Below are positions 34,688 through 43,186 of a stretch of DNA of 61,979 nucleotides, piece by piece. A program made the position numbers and the translations under genes. Under the pieces are notes generated by a model that was not told the DNA's origin, searched no databases, and worked only from the letters and a program-made list of their open reading frames with translations. Origin of the DNA: Planctomycetales bacterium (GTDB taxonomy: Bacteria > Planctomycetota > Planctomycetia > Planctomycetales > Planctomycetaceae); contig JANQPT010000042.1 of assembly GCA_028285345.1 (NCBI GenBank), forward strand, positions 1-61,979, given 5' to 3'. Within the stretch, counting starts at the first letter, position 1, and each line of letters starts with the position of its first letter.

Positions 34688-35088
34688 GTTCGTGCCCCCG
34701 CACTCTTGCCTGAGATTTGCTTCGCAGTTTCTTCCGCTTCCAAATCCGACTGCAGCGACACGGTCAGCAAGCGGAATTCGTCCCCACCAGTGATCTTTAT
34801 TGATCGCGATTCGCAGCTTGTACAGCAAAAATCAAATTCCGTCAGTTCAAAGTCGGCGCAACAATTCAGGCACCGCGCCGTAAGAGGAACATTATGGATC
34901 ACGAGTTCCGCGCCGGCCAGACTCTCTTCCACGACGAGCGCATCAAAGGCCTCGCGCACCAACAGCGGTTCCACGCCGCTGAGCGGACCGATCTCGACCT
35001 CGATGGTTTCCACAGCGATCCCGCCATGTTGTCGGCGCAGCCGCTCAACTTGACGAAGCAGAGACCGCACCAGGGACAGCTCGTGCAT
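34684..35088 (-). CDS. hypA: Hydrogenase nickel chaperone HypA
   Basis: A 134-residue protein starting MHELSLVRSLL, with His2 and Glu3 as nickel ligands, and a zinc site formed by two CxxC pairs (CLNC and CTSC). It overlaps the 3' end of the protease gene by 44 bases and hypB by 4. A C-terminal tail of about 25 residues is extra. Confidence 0.94.
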   Translation of the reverse strand: MHELSLVRSLLRQVERLRRQHGGIAVETIEVEIGPLSGVEPLLVREAFDALVVEESLAGAELVIHNVPLTARCLNCCADFELTEFDFCCTSCESRSIKITGGDEFRLLTVSLQSDLEAEETAKQISGKSAGART

Positions 35089-35575
35089 GGTTCAACTCGT
35101 TCAAAATGGCATCGGCAACTTTCGGCAAGGCACGCTCAATGTTTTCTGTCATTGCGTCACCCGCGGCGAACCGGTTGCCTCCGACTGCCCAGATGACAAT
35201 TCGTTGCGGAAGGCGCCGCAGTTTTGCCGCAAGATCGAGCACTTCCATCAGCCCAAATCCATGGCTGCCGCCGCAACGCATCCGTGTGAACTCTGCAAAG
35301 AATCTAGTCAAAGAGGAATTCTCGGATTCCGCGTTCCACTCCCAGCGCCGAATCGCGCCGGTCGACATCGCGTCATGAACTGCGTCACAAACGTGAAGAC
35401 AGACAACTCCTTCCAGATGATCGAGCAAGTCTAAAGGAACGGCGGCTTTTCGGATGGCAACCCCATTGGGCACCCGAGCGTCGGCGGCCAACCGATCAGC
35501 GACAAGCCAGCCACTTTGGTCGTCGCCGTGAGGGCTGCCAAACCCGACAATCAAATTGTGATATGTTTCGCTCAC
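35045..35575 (-). CDS. [NiFe] hydrogenase maturation protease
   Basis: A 176-residue HyaD/HycI-type endopeptidase that trims the C-terminus of the large subunit once nickel is in place. The family pattern is visible: VGFGSPHGDDQSGW (first nickel-sensing acid), CLHVCDAVHD (Asp) and GGSHGFGLMEVLDLA (His). The start is GTG at 35575, overlapping the large-subunit stop by 4 bases (GTGA). It lies directly after the subunit it processes. Confidence 0.9.
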   Translation of the reverse strand: MSETYHNLIVGFGSPHGDDQSGWLVADRLAADARVPNGVAIRKAAVPLDLLDHLEGVVCLHVCDAVHDAMSTGAIRRWEWNAESENSSLTRFFAEFTRMRCGGSHGFGLMEVLDLAAKLRRLPQRIVIWAVGGNRFAAGDAMTENIERALPKVADAILNELNHARAVPGAVSASSS

Positions 35576-36873
35576 GACTCGATTCGCTCTACGGTCAGTT
35601 TCAGAAAATGCGTTGAGCAACTGATGCAGGGGTCGTAAGTGCGGATCAGCCGTTCGCAGTCCAGCGCCGTCCGGCGGTCATCGTCCTGCAAAACTTCCGG
35701 CAGCCAACCGCGCAGATCGTCCTCAATCTGCCGCTGATTTTGCGAGGTGGGCGGCACGATTTTGGCCGCGTTCACTTTGCCCTGTTTATCAACCGCGTAG
35801 TGATGATAAATCAGCCCCCGCGGGGCCTCGGTCGCTGCGCAACCGCTGCCTGCGGTGTGCTCATATTCGATGCGCGGCGGTTTGAATGGCCGATAATCGC
35901 GGAGGATCTGCAGTGCTTCGTCGTAGGCGTGAATGACCTCCAGACCGCGTGCAACAATCGCCCGGAACGGGTTCATGCAGGGCAGCACAAAACCAATTTC
36001 ATCGGCAACCCGCTGTGCTACCGACGACAATTGGGCGAAGTTGAGATTGAGGCGCGCCAAAGGTCCCACGTGGTAGCAACTGTTGCCAGCGGTGCGGACG
36101 GAATGCAGCGCCGTGCTTTGCGAGACGTGCTCCTCCGCAAATTCTCGCTCATAATCACTAACATCGATCGACAAGCCGGAAGTCGACGCCACTTGGCCCT
36201 CGTTCATCGCGTATTCGTTGGGATGACTCAAGGCGACCATATCGTATTCGCGGTCGAAGTCGGGGAAATCGAGCGTCGCTGCCCACCGCGTGGCCTCGAT
36301 GGCCGCATCCAATCCCCACTCGAAATCCGGAATCAACCGCTCCAGTTCGTCCCGTTTGGGGGCGCGGTAGAATCCGCCCACAGCGACATTGATCGGGTGA
36401 ATCGCCCGTCCGCCCAGCACTTCCAGCAGCTCATTGCCGTGCTTTTTCAATCGCAAGCCCCGGTTGACTTCGTCAGGAAACCGCCCCGCCAATTCAATGC
36501 CGCTGTCGACACCGAAAAAATCCGGGGCGTGCAGCAAGTGCATGTGCAAGCAGTGGCTTTCGATCCATTCACCGCAATAAAGCAATCGCCGCATGCGGCG
36601 GATTTCCGGCGTAATCGAAACACCCAGTGCCGCTTCCAGCGCGTGGACGGCACTCATTTGATAGGCAACCGGACAGATCCCGCAAATACGGGCCGTGATG
36701 TCGGGAACCTCTTCCAAGGGACGGTCGCACAAGAACGCCTCAAAAAATCGCGGCGGCTCGTAGATCGAGAGTTGCACATCTTCGACAACGTTACCGTTGA
36801 GCTTGACGTGTAGTCCTCCTTCGCCTTCGACACGGGTCAGAGCTTCGACCTTAATGCTGCGAGTTTCCGTCAT
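35572..36873 (-). CDS. hydA: [NiFe] hydrogenase large subunit, group 3b-like
   Basis: A 433-residue catalytic subunit. The L1 motif RICGICP gives nickel Cys64 and Cys67; L2 DPCISCSTH gives Cys416 and Cys419. After His422, an 11-residue tail is left for the protease to cut. With HydB, HydG and HydD, this matches the cytoplasmic bidirectional NAD(P)-linked group 3b (sulfhydrogenase-like) enzymes. ATGA overlap with the small subunit. Confidence 0.95.
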   Translation of the reverse strand: MTETRSIKVEALTRVEGEGGLHVKLNGNVVEDVQLSIYEPPRFFEAFLCDRPLEEVPDITARICGICPVAYQMSAVHALEAALGVSITPEIRRMRRLLYCGEWIESHCLHMHLLHAPDFFGVDSGIELAGRFPDEVNRGLRLKKHGNELLEVLGGRAIHPINVAVGGFYRAPKRDELERLIPDFEWGLDAAIEATRWAATLDFPDFDREYDMVALSHPNEYAMNEGQVASTSGLSIDVSDYEREFAEEHVSQSTALHSVRTAGNSCYHVGPLARLNLNFAQLSSVAQRVADEIGFVLPCMNPFRAIVARGLEVIHAYDEALQILRDYRPFKPPRIEYEHTAGSGCAATEAPRGLIYHHYAVDKQGKVNAAKIVPPTSQNQRQIEDDLRGWLPEVLQDDDRRTALDCERLIRTYDPCISCSTHFLKLTVERIES

Positions 36874-37709
36874 GGCCGGCCTCCCGTGGTACTCAGGCCG
36901 GCGGATTGACGAATTTGATTGCCAGCGTCGCGAAACTCGGGAGCGTCAGCATTGAAGTTGTGGAGGAGCGGAATCAGGTCCTCGTGTGTGGAACCGGTGT
37001 CGAGATATTGTGCAACGAGACTGTCACAATTCGGCTGCGCGGCCGGACCAAAGCAGCCGTAGCAGCCGCGGTCGTAAGCTGGGCAAATCGCACCGCAGCC
37101 AGTGTGCGTAACTGGCCCCAGGCATGGTAGGCCCTGCGCAACTTCCACGCAAACCGTCGCTCGCCTCTTGCAATCCAAACAGACGCTGTGCGATGGCGTT
37201 CGCGGGCGGCGGCCGGCGATCAGCGACTTTAACACGTCAATCAATTGATACCGGTTGATCGGACAGCCCCGCAATTCAAAATCGACCGCCACGTGATCGG
37301 CAATGGCGGTCGAAGTCTCTAGCGTCGAGATATAATCGGGCCGCGCGTAGACACACCTCAGGAAATCTTCGTGATCTGCCCAGTTCTTCAGCGACTGAAT
37401 GCCGCCGGATGTTGCACAGGCGCCGATCGTGACTAGATAGCTGGCTTGGCGGCGCACTTCTTGGATGCGCTCGGCGTCATACGGCGTGGTGATCGAGCCT
37501 TCCACCAATGCAACGTCATATGGTCCGGGAGCGATGCGGCTGGTAGCCTCTAAAAAGTAGGCAATCTCCACCGCGTCCGCCACGGCCAACAACTCGTCTT
37601 CGCAATCCAATAGCGACAACTGGCAGCCATCGCACGAGGCGAACTTGAAAACCGCCAGTCTTTTCTTCGTCCCGATTTCAGGAAGTGTTTGCTCAACAGG
37701 AGATTTCAC
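36870..37709 (-). CDS. hydD: [NiFe] hydrogenase small subunit, group 3b-like
   Basis: A 279-residue electron-transfer subunit. The proximal cluster motif FASCDGCQ (Cys26, Cys29) opens the protein; further Cys ligands are in IGACATSGG, RGCPIN and a late cysteine-rich stretch (GCGAICPAYDRGCYGCFG). No Tat signal or membrane anchor, so the enzyme is cytoplasmic. ATGA overlaps on both sides. Confidence 0.94.
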   Translation of the reverse strand: MKSPVEQTLPEIGTKKRLAVFKFASCDGCQLSLLDCEDELLAVADAVEIAYFLEATSRIAPGPYDVALVEGSITTPYDAERIQEVRRQASYLVTIGACATSGGIQSLKNWADHEDFLRCVYARPDYISTLETSTAIADHVAVDFELRGCPINRYQLIDVLKSLIAGRRPRTPSHSVCLDCKRRATVCVEVAQGLPCLGPVTHTGCGAICPAYDRGCYGCFGPAAQPNCDSLVAQYLDTGSTHEDLIPLLHNFNADAPEFRDAGNQIRQSAGLSTTGGRP

Positions 37710-38563
37710 AGATCATCCACCTTGAGAATCGATGTGACTCGGTCGTAGCGGAAAACCGGTCCGTCCTTGCAAATAAACTCAGGTCCAAACTGGCAATGGC
37801 CGCACAGTCCAACAGCGCAATTCATGTTCCGCTCCAACGAAACATATAAATTGTCGTCACGAAATCCACACTCGCGCGCCGACTGAATCGTGTACCACAT
37901 CATCACTTCCGGTCCACAGGTCATTAGCGCCGTATTTTCCGGTCGCGGCAGCGTCAAGCGTTCTAAAAGTGTGGTTACGACCCCCACATTTCCTTTCCAG
38001 TGATCGGTAGTGCGGTCGACGGTTGTTTGGATGTCCAATCCTCGAGCACGCCATTGCTCATATTCATCCGTATAAAGCAGCCCCGCGGGTGTTCTTGAAC
38101 CATACAACAAGGTCAATCGTCCATAACGATCGCGATTCGCGAGCAGATCATAAATTGCCGGCCTCAGCGGGGCGAGTCCGATGCCGCCGGCAACCAGCAC
38201 GACGTCCATCCCGGCACAATCGGCCAGTGGCCAACTTGCCCCGAAGGGACCACGCAATCCCAGCGATCCACCCTCCCCTAACCGCGCAAGTTCCTGTGTC
38301 ACGTTGCCGGCCACGCGAATCGTGTGCGGCAGTTTCGACCTGTCGGCCGGATTGCCGCTGATCGAAATCGCGACCTCGCCAACGCCCGGCAAATACAACA
38401 TGTTGAATTGGCCGGGCAAAAACGAATACCGGCCCCCTACGTTATCATCCGTGAACACAAAATCATAAGTCGCGACACCGGGTGTCTCCGGTATGACTCG
38501 GTCGATCGTTACCGAATGGGCCAACCATGGGTCGGTTGCGCTGCAGGCTGCGGCGGAGGTCAT
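37706..38563 (-). CDS. hydG: Hydrogenase FAD/NAD(P)-binding subunit
   Basis: A 285-residue diaphorase subunit of the ferredoxin-NADP reductase family. It has an FAD domain (GRYSFLPGQFNMLYLPG), an NAD(P) domain (VLVAGGIGLAPLRP) and a C-terminal 2Fe-2S motif (CAVGLCGHCQFGPEFICKDGPVF). It passes electrons between NAD(P) and the iron-sulfur chain. The start at 38563 overlaps the HydB stop by 4 bases; the long upstream extension is overlap. Confidence 0.93.
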   Translation of the reverse strand: MTSAAACSATDPWLAHSVTIDRVIPETPGVATYDFVFTDDNVGGRYSFLPGQFNMLYLPGVGEVAISISGNPADRSKLPHTIRVAGNVTQELARLGEGGSLGLRGPFGASWPLADCAGMDVVLVAGGIGLAPLRPAIYDLLANRDRYGRLTLLYGSRTPAGLLYTDEYEQWRARGLDIQTTVDRTTDHWKGNVGVVTTLLERLTLPRPENTALMTCGPEVMMWYTIQSARECGFRDDNLYVSLERNMNCAVGLCGHCQFGPEFICKDGPVFRYDRVTSILKVDDL

Positions 38564-39717
38564 GGTGCATCGTCCTCGTCGGTTCGCTCTGGTGCTTTGT
38601 CTGTTGTCGATTGCCGAATCGCGGCCACTTCCTCGGTCAGGTCGATCTCTACGGGACACCACGTTATGCAGCGGCCGCAGCCGACACATCCAGACGTATC
38701 GAACTGATCGTGCCATGTCGCAAGCTTGTGTGTCAGCCATTGCCGGTAACGGCTGCGAATCCCATTTCGGACCACGCCGCCATTCATATAGCTGAAATCG
38801 ATGTTGAAGCAGGAATCCCATTGGCGCTGCCGCTCAACGTGATCCCCGGTTAGATCGCTGACCTCGCTGACAGACGAGCAGAAGCAGGTCGGGCAGACCA
38901 TCGTACAGTTCGTGCAGGAGAGGCAGCGCGTCGCCACGTCGTCCCAACGGGGATGATCCAAATTCTGCATTAGCAAGTCGCGGATCCCGTCCGTATCCAT
39001 TTTCTTTGTGATCTGATCAACTGCCTGCTGTCGCGCGGACTCCGCTTGGTCCAGCAGTGCGTCCTCAGCCGGTTGTGTGGGCAGCCGCTCTAGAATATCG
39101 TCCCCATCGTCTGAACCGGATTCAATAATGAAGCCGCCGCTGATTTCAGTTAGCGCCAGATCAAAGCCGCTGTTACACCGCGGTCCGGTGTTCATTGACG
39201 TGCAGAAACAAGTCGCAGCCGCCTGGGTGCAGTTGACAGCGACGATGAACGCCCGATCCCGCCGCTGTTGGTAGATGGGGTCCACGAACGCCCCTTCGAG
39301 GAATACCCGATCCTGCACTCGCATCGCCGCAAGTTCGCAGGCGCGCACACCCAGAAACGCATAACGCGGTGCATCATGATCGGGTGTTCGCATTTGCCAA
39401 CCCTGATCCGTGCGTTCCGCTGTGGCAACTGTAACGGCTGCCGGGAACAGAAACCGCTTCCAAGAGTGCGGCCCCACCACATAGCCGAAAAAAGCGTCGT
39501 CGTCTCGTTCTTCCAGGCGATACTTGCCCGCTTCCTGGCGATCGGTCCAGCCGCGCGGCAAGTCGTCGACTGATTCGATCTCGTCGTAAATGATCGCTCC
39601 TTGATCAATCGTCGGGCCGACCGTCCGATATCCTTGTGACTGTAACTCGTCCAACAGGGTCTGCAGATCGTCAGTGGCCAGGAATTCTGTCCGGCGAATC
39701 TCAGTGCCGTCTTGCAT
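38560..39717 (-). CDS. hydB: Hydrogenase 4Fe-4S beta subunit
   Basis: A 385-residue iron-sulfur protein of the sulfhydrogenase beta-subunit family. Two 4Fe-4S motifs lie in the C-terminal half: CLSCTNCTMVCP and CVGCGRCITWCP. Further cysteines occur in CTQAAATCFCTSM. It bridges HydG and the catalytic pair. Sixty-two bases after the cyclic-nucleotide-binding gene; AGGAGG lies about 15 bases before the ATG, somewhat far. Confidence 0.92.
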   Translation of the reverse strand: MQDGTEIRRTEFLATDDLQTLLDELQSQGYRTVGPTIDQGAIIYDEIESVDDLPRGWTDRQEAGKYRLEERDDDAFFGYVVGPHSWKRFLFPAAVTVATAERTDQGWQMRTPDHDAPRYAFLGVRACELAAMRVQDRVFLEGAFVDPIYQQRRDRAFIVAVNCTQAAATCFCTSMNTGPRCNSGFDLALTEISGGFIIESGSDDGDDILERLPTQPAEDALLDQAESARQQAVDQITKKMDTDGIRDLLMQNLDHPRWDDVATRCLSCTNCTMVCPTCFCSSVSEVSDLTGDHVERQRQWDSCFNIDFSYMNGGVVRNGIRSRYRQWLTHKLATWHDQFDTSGCVGCGRCITWCPVEIDLTEEVAAIRQSTTDKAPERTDEDDAP

Positions 39718-39779
39718 CGCGATTCTCGTTCCCCTCCTGTGTCAACAACTTTCGGCTTCGTCAATCGGTGGCCAATCCG

Positions 39780-40259
39780 CTACGGGGACTGAGTTTCGGA
39801 GAATAGATCCAACAACTGCAGCCGCGAAGCGAGCAGGCGACGCGATAACGCGATCGCCATCCGCTGCATCACTGCAAATCCGATTTCCCGGTCAGCGTCA
39901 CAAAGCTGCTGCAGTTTCTTGCCGGGAATCGCGACCAGTACGGTGTCCGTGAGCGTTGTTCCGGTCGCCGTCATCCGTTGGTCGCCCCACAGAGCTGACC
40001 ACGCGAGTATTTCTCCAGCGCCCACCGTGAGAATTCGAATTTGCCCGCGTCGCGGAACATGCATGTCGATCGCTACACTGCCGTCAATCACCAAGTACAG
40101 GTTTTCGCACACCACGCCTTCTTGAAAGACCATCGCTCCGGCCTCCAGATGCCGTATTTCCGCCTCGTCAGCAATTTTGTTCACGTCCGAATCAGTCAAG
40201 TCGGCGAGAAAATCCACCTCGCGAATTAGCTCGAATACCGTTCTTTCCTCAATGTTCAT
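39780..40259 (-). CDS. Cyclic-nucleotide-binding-domain protein heading the hydrogenase operon
   Basis: A 159-residue protein made only of a cNMP-binding domain (GAMVFQEGVVCENLYLVIDGSVAI, then GEILAWSALWG) and a C-terminal helix. No DNA-binding helix-turn-helix, so it is not a Crp/Fnr-type repressor or activator in itself. Single cNMP domains are found ahead of group 3b hydrogenase genes in other bacteria, as far as I recall, where their role is unsettled. The start at 40259 (MNIEERTVF) is preferred to the upstream frame, which runs into intergenic sequence. Confidence 0.85.
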   Translation of the reverse strand: MNIEERTVFELIREVDFLADLTDSDVNKIADEAEIRHLEAGAMVFQEGVVCENLYLVIDGSVAIDMHVPRRGQIRILTVGAGEILAWSALWGDQRMTATGTTLTDTVLVAIPGKKLQQLCDADREIGFAVMQRMAIALSRRLLASRLQLLDLFSETQSP

Positions 40260-40329
40260 TTTCGATCCTCGCCGTCGTCGTGGAGTCGGCCTAATTACGT
40301 GATCGACTTTAATTGCTAACTTACGACCA

Positions 40330-40548
40330 TCAACTTGTTGCGGACAAATCACCGGCACAACGGCCAGGGAGGGCGACGACGAACCATGTCGGCGGCGAAT
40401 CCGAAGCCGTTGCCAACACCTCTTGCATCAACGGATTGTACATCACGGACAGATGAATCAAAAAGGCAGTCAATGCACCAATCAGCAAGATCGGACCGCG
40501 TAGCTGAGCAAAAGCGTTAGTCAACAACTCCTTCGCATCAACCCACAA
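40330..40548 (-). pseudogene. Probable C-terminal remnant of a cation-transporting P-type ATPase
   Basis: The frame encodes GPILLIGALTAFLIHLSVM followed by YNPLMQEVLATASDSPPTWF, which resembles the last membrane helices of P-type cation ATPases (helix, Y(x)P.LQ.(V/I)(F/L)GT, W). The reading frame continues in phase upstream to the stop of the next gene (40573), with no room for the rest of the pump. So it looks like a decayed leftover rather than a gene. Similarity is judged by eye. Confidence 0.4.
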
Positions 40549-40572
40549 TGGCGATCGGTTGGCGTAATGCCT

Positions 40573-41370
40573 TCACGCCTCGGGCGATGGTGTCTCCGCA
40601 GGCAGCTTTTCCTTCTTGGCAGGCTTGACTGCCTTCAGCCAAGCCGGGTGCAGGAATTCGTCCAGAGCTTTCGGATCTTCTTTCGGATCCGACAGAAACG
40701 CCCCGTGATTCATCGTTCTCCAATACGAGTAGCAGGCGGCGTGCAATTCGGGGTCCGTAATCTTGAATTTTCCTTGCTGTTCCTGCTGCTTCATCCATTC
40801 GTGCATCGCGTCGAACGCTTCCAGTCCCGCTTGTTGGAACAAGATACGGCCGCCCCCGTACTGCTTGTAGAGATGGACCTGAAGTTTCCAGCGTGAGAGG
40901 TTCCACTCCGCCGCGAACTTGCCGCGCTCACCTTCCAAGGGACTAAGTTGCATCTCGAGTGCAAGCTGTTTCGTTTTCAATCGCTCTTGCTGCTTCTCAG
41001 TCAGACCAGGTTTGGCGAGCTGCTCCTTGACCTGTCGTAGCTGCCGCTTCAATTCCGGACCGACTTCCTGCAGGTTCTTCTCATGCTGCTTGCGAATGGT
41101 TGCGAGGAATGCGTCGATTTCGGGCTGCGTGGGCTGCAATTCCTTCTCCAACTTCTTGCGGTATTGCTCCCACAGCGGTCCCAAGAACAGCCGCACGGTT
41201 TCCTTTCGCAGTTCAGCGGCCTTTCCCTTCGCGTCCGACGCCATTAGTTTCAACTCGTCTCGATAGACCGGTCGGCCGAGCACCTCACCGACTTGCTCGC
41301 GTTTTGGCTCGTCGGCAATCGTCAGACCCGCGGATGAAACAATGACTGTTGCCAGCAATAGACTTCGCAT
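40573..41370 (-). CDS. Exported coiled-coil protein, SurA-like N-terminus possible
   Basis: A 265-residue exported protein. Signal peptide 1-19. The early GEVLGRPVYRDELKL resembles the first helix of SurA/PrsA-type chaperones, and a long charged coiled coil (about 60-170, rich in K, E, Q and L) follows. No PPIase domain is seen. C-terminal Lys/Pro tail. Perhaps a periplasmic chaperone; not certain. Ends 24 bases before the ATPase remnant frame. Confidence 0.65.
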   Translation of the reverse strand: MRSLLLATVIVSSAGLTIADEPKREQVGEVLGRPVYRDELKLMASDAKGKAAELRKETVRLFLGPLWEQYRKKLEKELQPTQPEIDAFLATIRKQHEKNLQEVGPELKRQLRQVKEQLAKPGLTEKQQERLKTKQLALEMQLSPLEGERGKFAAEWNLSRWKLQVHLYKQYGGGRILFQQAGLEAFDAMHEWMKQQEQQGKFKITDPELHAACYSYWRTMNHGAFLSDPKEDPKALDEFLHPAWLKAVKPAKKEKLPAETPSPEA

Positions 41371-41453
41371 GACTCCCTCATCGTTCGCAGTGAGTTAGAT
41401 AGCATCGCTTCGGAATTGCCTAATCTGTTGGCAACCTACAGAAGTATACCAAC

Positions 41454-41894
41454 TTACTCCCACAATTCTCGAATCGCCGCGGGCAGGACGTGCTTGACGT
41501 CGTCGATTTCGCCGGCGCTAACGTGCCGGGCGATCACGCGGAACACGCCGCGAGTCACAGCTTCCGGATCGATTGTCGGCGTCCCCAGAAAGCTGCGACC
41601 CCAGAATGCATCGGCGATGTGTTTGAGGAAGTCCTCTTTCGACCGCTCCTTGACCGGTACGTCGCGCGGATCCCAGGCTTCATAATAGTAGCCGCGAATC
41701 AGCACCGGCAATTGGGCGCCGAATTGAACAGCTTCGTCGATTGGCAGCCGATTGCGGAGAGCGCGGAGAACGGCCTGAAAAGCGTGATGCGCCCTGTGCC
41801 GGTCCTCCCAGCGCAGTTCATCCATTACGTCGGCCAGCCAGAGATTCGAGGTTTGGATGGCAGCATTAAACTCACTCAATCCGGTCTGTGTCAT
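41454..41894 (-). CDS. DUF2267 family protein
   Basis: A 146-residue helical protein with the DUF2267 pattern (HAFQAVLRALRNRLPIDEAVQFGAQLPVLIRGYYYEAW... FGRS-type end). Family proteins occur beside Hsp20, BON and Usp genes in stress islands; function unknown. GGAGG followed by GGGTGA lies directly upstream of the ATG. Overlaps no neighbour. Confidence 0.88.
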   Translation of the reverse strand: MTQTGLSEFNAAIQTSNLWLADVMDELRWEDRHRAHHAFQAVLRALRNRLPIDEAVQFGAQLPVLIRGYYYEAWDPRDVPVKERSKEDFLKHIADAFWGRSFLGTPTIDPEAVTRGVFRVIARHVSAGEIDDVKHVLPAAIRELWE

Positions 41895-41941
41895 CAGTCA
41901 CCCCCTCCGGCTGTCCCGCACGGCCGGCATTCAACGCGGCT

Positions 41942-42205
41942 TCACAACGTCTTGCGAATCCGGTCGAAGCCGGTCTTGATTTCTTCTCCGAGCAGCTTCA
42001 AGGCCTGCCACACGTCCTCGCCTCCCTCGCTGGCGGCGTCTTTGAGCGGCTCGAATCTCTTCGTCAACTGAAACAGCTTTTCGTTCAGTTCGTCCCATTC
42101 GGCTTTGAGTTCATCTTGTCCCAGATGCATTTTCAGCGCGAGTTCGTCCCGCTGTTGCTTGAGGCTGCTGACGAGTTCTTGTAAACGTCCAGCTCTTTCC
42201 GACAT
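41942..42205 (-). CDS. Small coiled-coil protein in stress island
   Basis: An 87-residue protein, nearly all amphipathic helix (LQELVSSLKQQRDELALKM ... LFQLTKRFEPLK), charged and soluble. No family recognised. AAGGAG lies 6 bases upstream of the ATG. Between the DUF2267 and Hsp20 genes and in the same direction; likely co-regulated with them. Confidence 0.7.
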   Translation of the reverse strand: MSERAGRLQELVSSLKQQRDELALKMHLGQDELKAEWDELNEKLFQLTKRFEPLKDAASEGGEDVWQALKLLGEEIKTGFDRIRKTL

Positions 42206-42222
42206 TGAGATCTCCTTTGCAT

Positions 42223-42245
42223 GAAAAGCCGTTTCGCCGACGGCT
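42223..42245 (-). terminator. Intrinsic terminator after hsp20
   Basis: AGCCGT / ACGGCT stem (6 bp, 7-base loop) with a short T-run on the minus strand, 12 bases after the hsp20 stop and before the coiled-coil gene's ribosome binding site. Partial termination is likely. Confidence 0.5.
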
Positions 42246-42257
42246 CATTGCTCCCCG

Positions 42258-42737
42258 TCAGCTTCTAACCTTGATTTTACGCGACTTCGATTCCTCCGTC
42301 TTCGGCAGGTTGATGGTCAGAACGCCGTCGGAGCACTGAGCGGTGACCGTTTCCTCGTCGACGGGACAGGGAATCGGCACCATGCGGCTGAACGATCCGG
42401 TCCTGCGTTCGATACGGTGGAATGTCTTGCCCTCGTCTTCTTTTTCCTCTTTGGTTTCCTCCTTGTGTTCGCCGCTGACCATCAGCGAGTCCGCTCTGAC
42501 TTCGATGTCGATTTCATCAGGCTTGATGCCGGGGACATCCACTTTGACTTCGATGGCGGTGTCGGTTTCCATAAGGTCGAGTGTCGGGATCCGCTCGCCG
42601 GACAGCCATCCGCCCTCGTCCTCAGTCGAAAACCGGCTGAGTAGATCGTTCATCTCCTGACGCAGGCTCGCAAACGGCTCACGGCTAGACCAAGAACCCA
42701 AACCGTGTGATGTGCGGGCGGGGAGCGACTTCGTCAC
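42258..42737 (-). CDS. Small heat shock protein, Hsp20 family
   Basis: A 159-residue alpha-crystallin-type chaperone. The core (about 62-150) includes DLMETDTAIEVKVDVPGIKPDEIDIEV, and GVLTINLPK near the end. The start is a GTG at 42737 with GGAG 8 bases upstream; the longer ATG frame to 42815 has no ribosome binding site. Prevents aggregation under heat or other stress. Confidence 0.92.
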   Translation of the reverse strand: MTKSLPARTSHGLGSWSSREPFASLRQEMNDLLSRFSTEDEGGWLSGERIPTLDLMETDTAIEVKVDVPGIKPDEIDIEVRADSLMVSGEHKEETKEEKEDEGKTFHRIERRTGSFSRMVPIPCPVDEETVTAQCSDGVLTINLPKTEESKSRKIKVRS

Positions 42738-42825
42738 TGCAAATCTCCTTCGGATCCTACGTGGTGATGGTGAAAGCAGATCGCGGCACACCGCCGCGAA
42801 GCGAGGAATTCTCATTTCTGAGCCG

Positions 42826-43065
42826 CTATTTGCTCGCAGCTCCCGTCCCTAACAGGTGGGAATGATGCTCGACGATAAATGCGATATGGACGGTCGCTCG
42901 GTACTCGATGATGTTGCCTTTATCGACGAGCGCGGTCTGTTTGACGACGTCGACTCCGGTAATCTCTCGCAACGACGCGGACGCTTCCTTAACGACATTC
43001 TTGACAGCGTCTTCCCATCCCTCGTGGGACGTTCCCACCAACTCAATAACTTTGACCACAGCCAT
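42826..43065 (-). CDS. Dodecin family flavin-binding protein
   Basis: A 79-residue dodecin: MAVVKVIELVGTSHEGWEDA, then a short helix, and strands VDVVKQTALVDKG and YRATVHIAFIVE. Dodecins assemble as 12-mers that store and protect flavins. A G-rich box (AGGGGATC) precedes the ATG. A perfect inverted repeat lies in the upstream gap. Confidence 0.93.
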   Translation of the reverse strand: MAVVKVIELVGTSHEGWEDAVKNVVKEASASLREITGVDVVKQTALVDKGNIIEYRATVHIAFIVEHHSHLLGTGAASK

Positions 43066-43122
43066 GATTGATCCCCTACGACGATAACCTCTGCGGATTC
43101 TTCCAGGTTGCAGTCTGTCCGC

Positions 43123-43157
43123 CACATGTCACCAATACTCGATCGGTGTGACATGTG
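43123..43157. promoter_or_regulatory. 10-base inverted repeat upstream of dodecin
   Basis: Arms CACATGTCAC and GTGACATGTG separated by 15 bases. The gap between the dodecin and csrA genes contains it at 58 bases from the dodecin start. No U-run follows, so it is more likely an operator or mRNA structure than a terminator. Confidence 0.5.
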
Positions 43158-43186
43158 AGCAAATCAGACTATAGAATTGACGTCTG

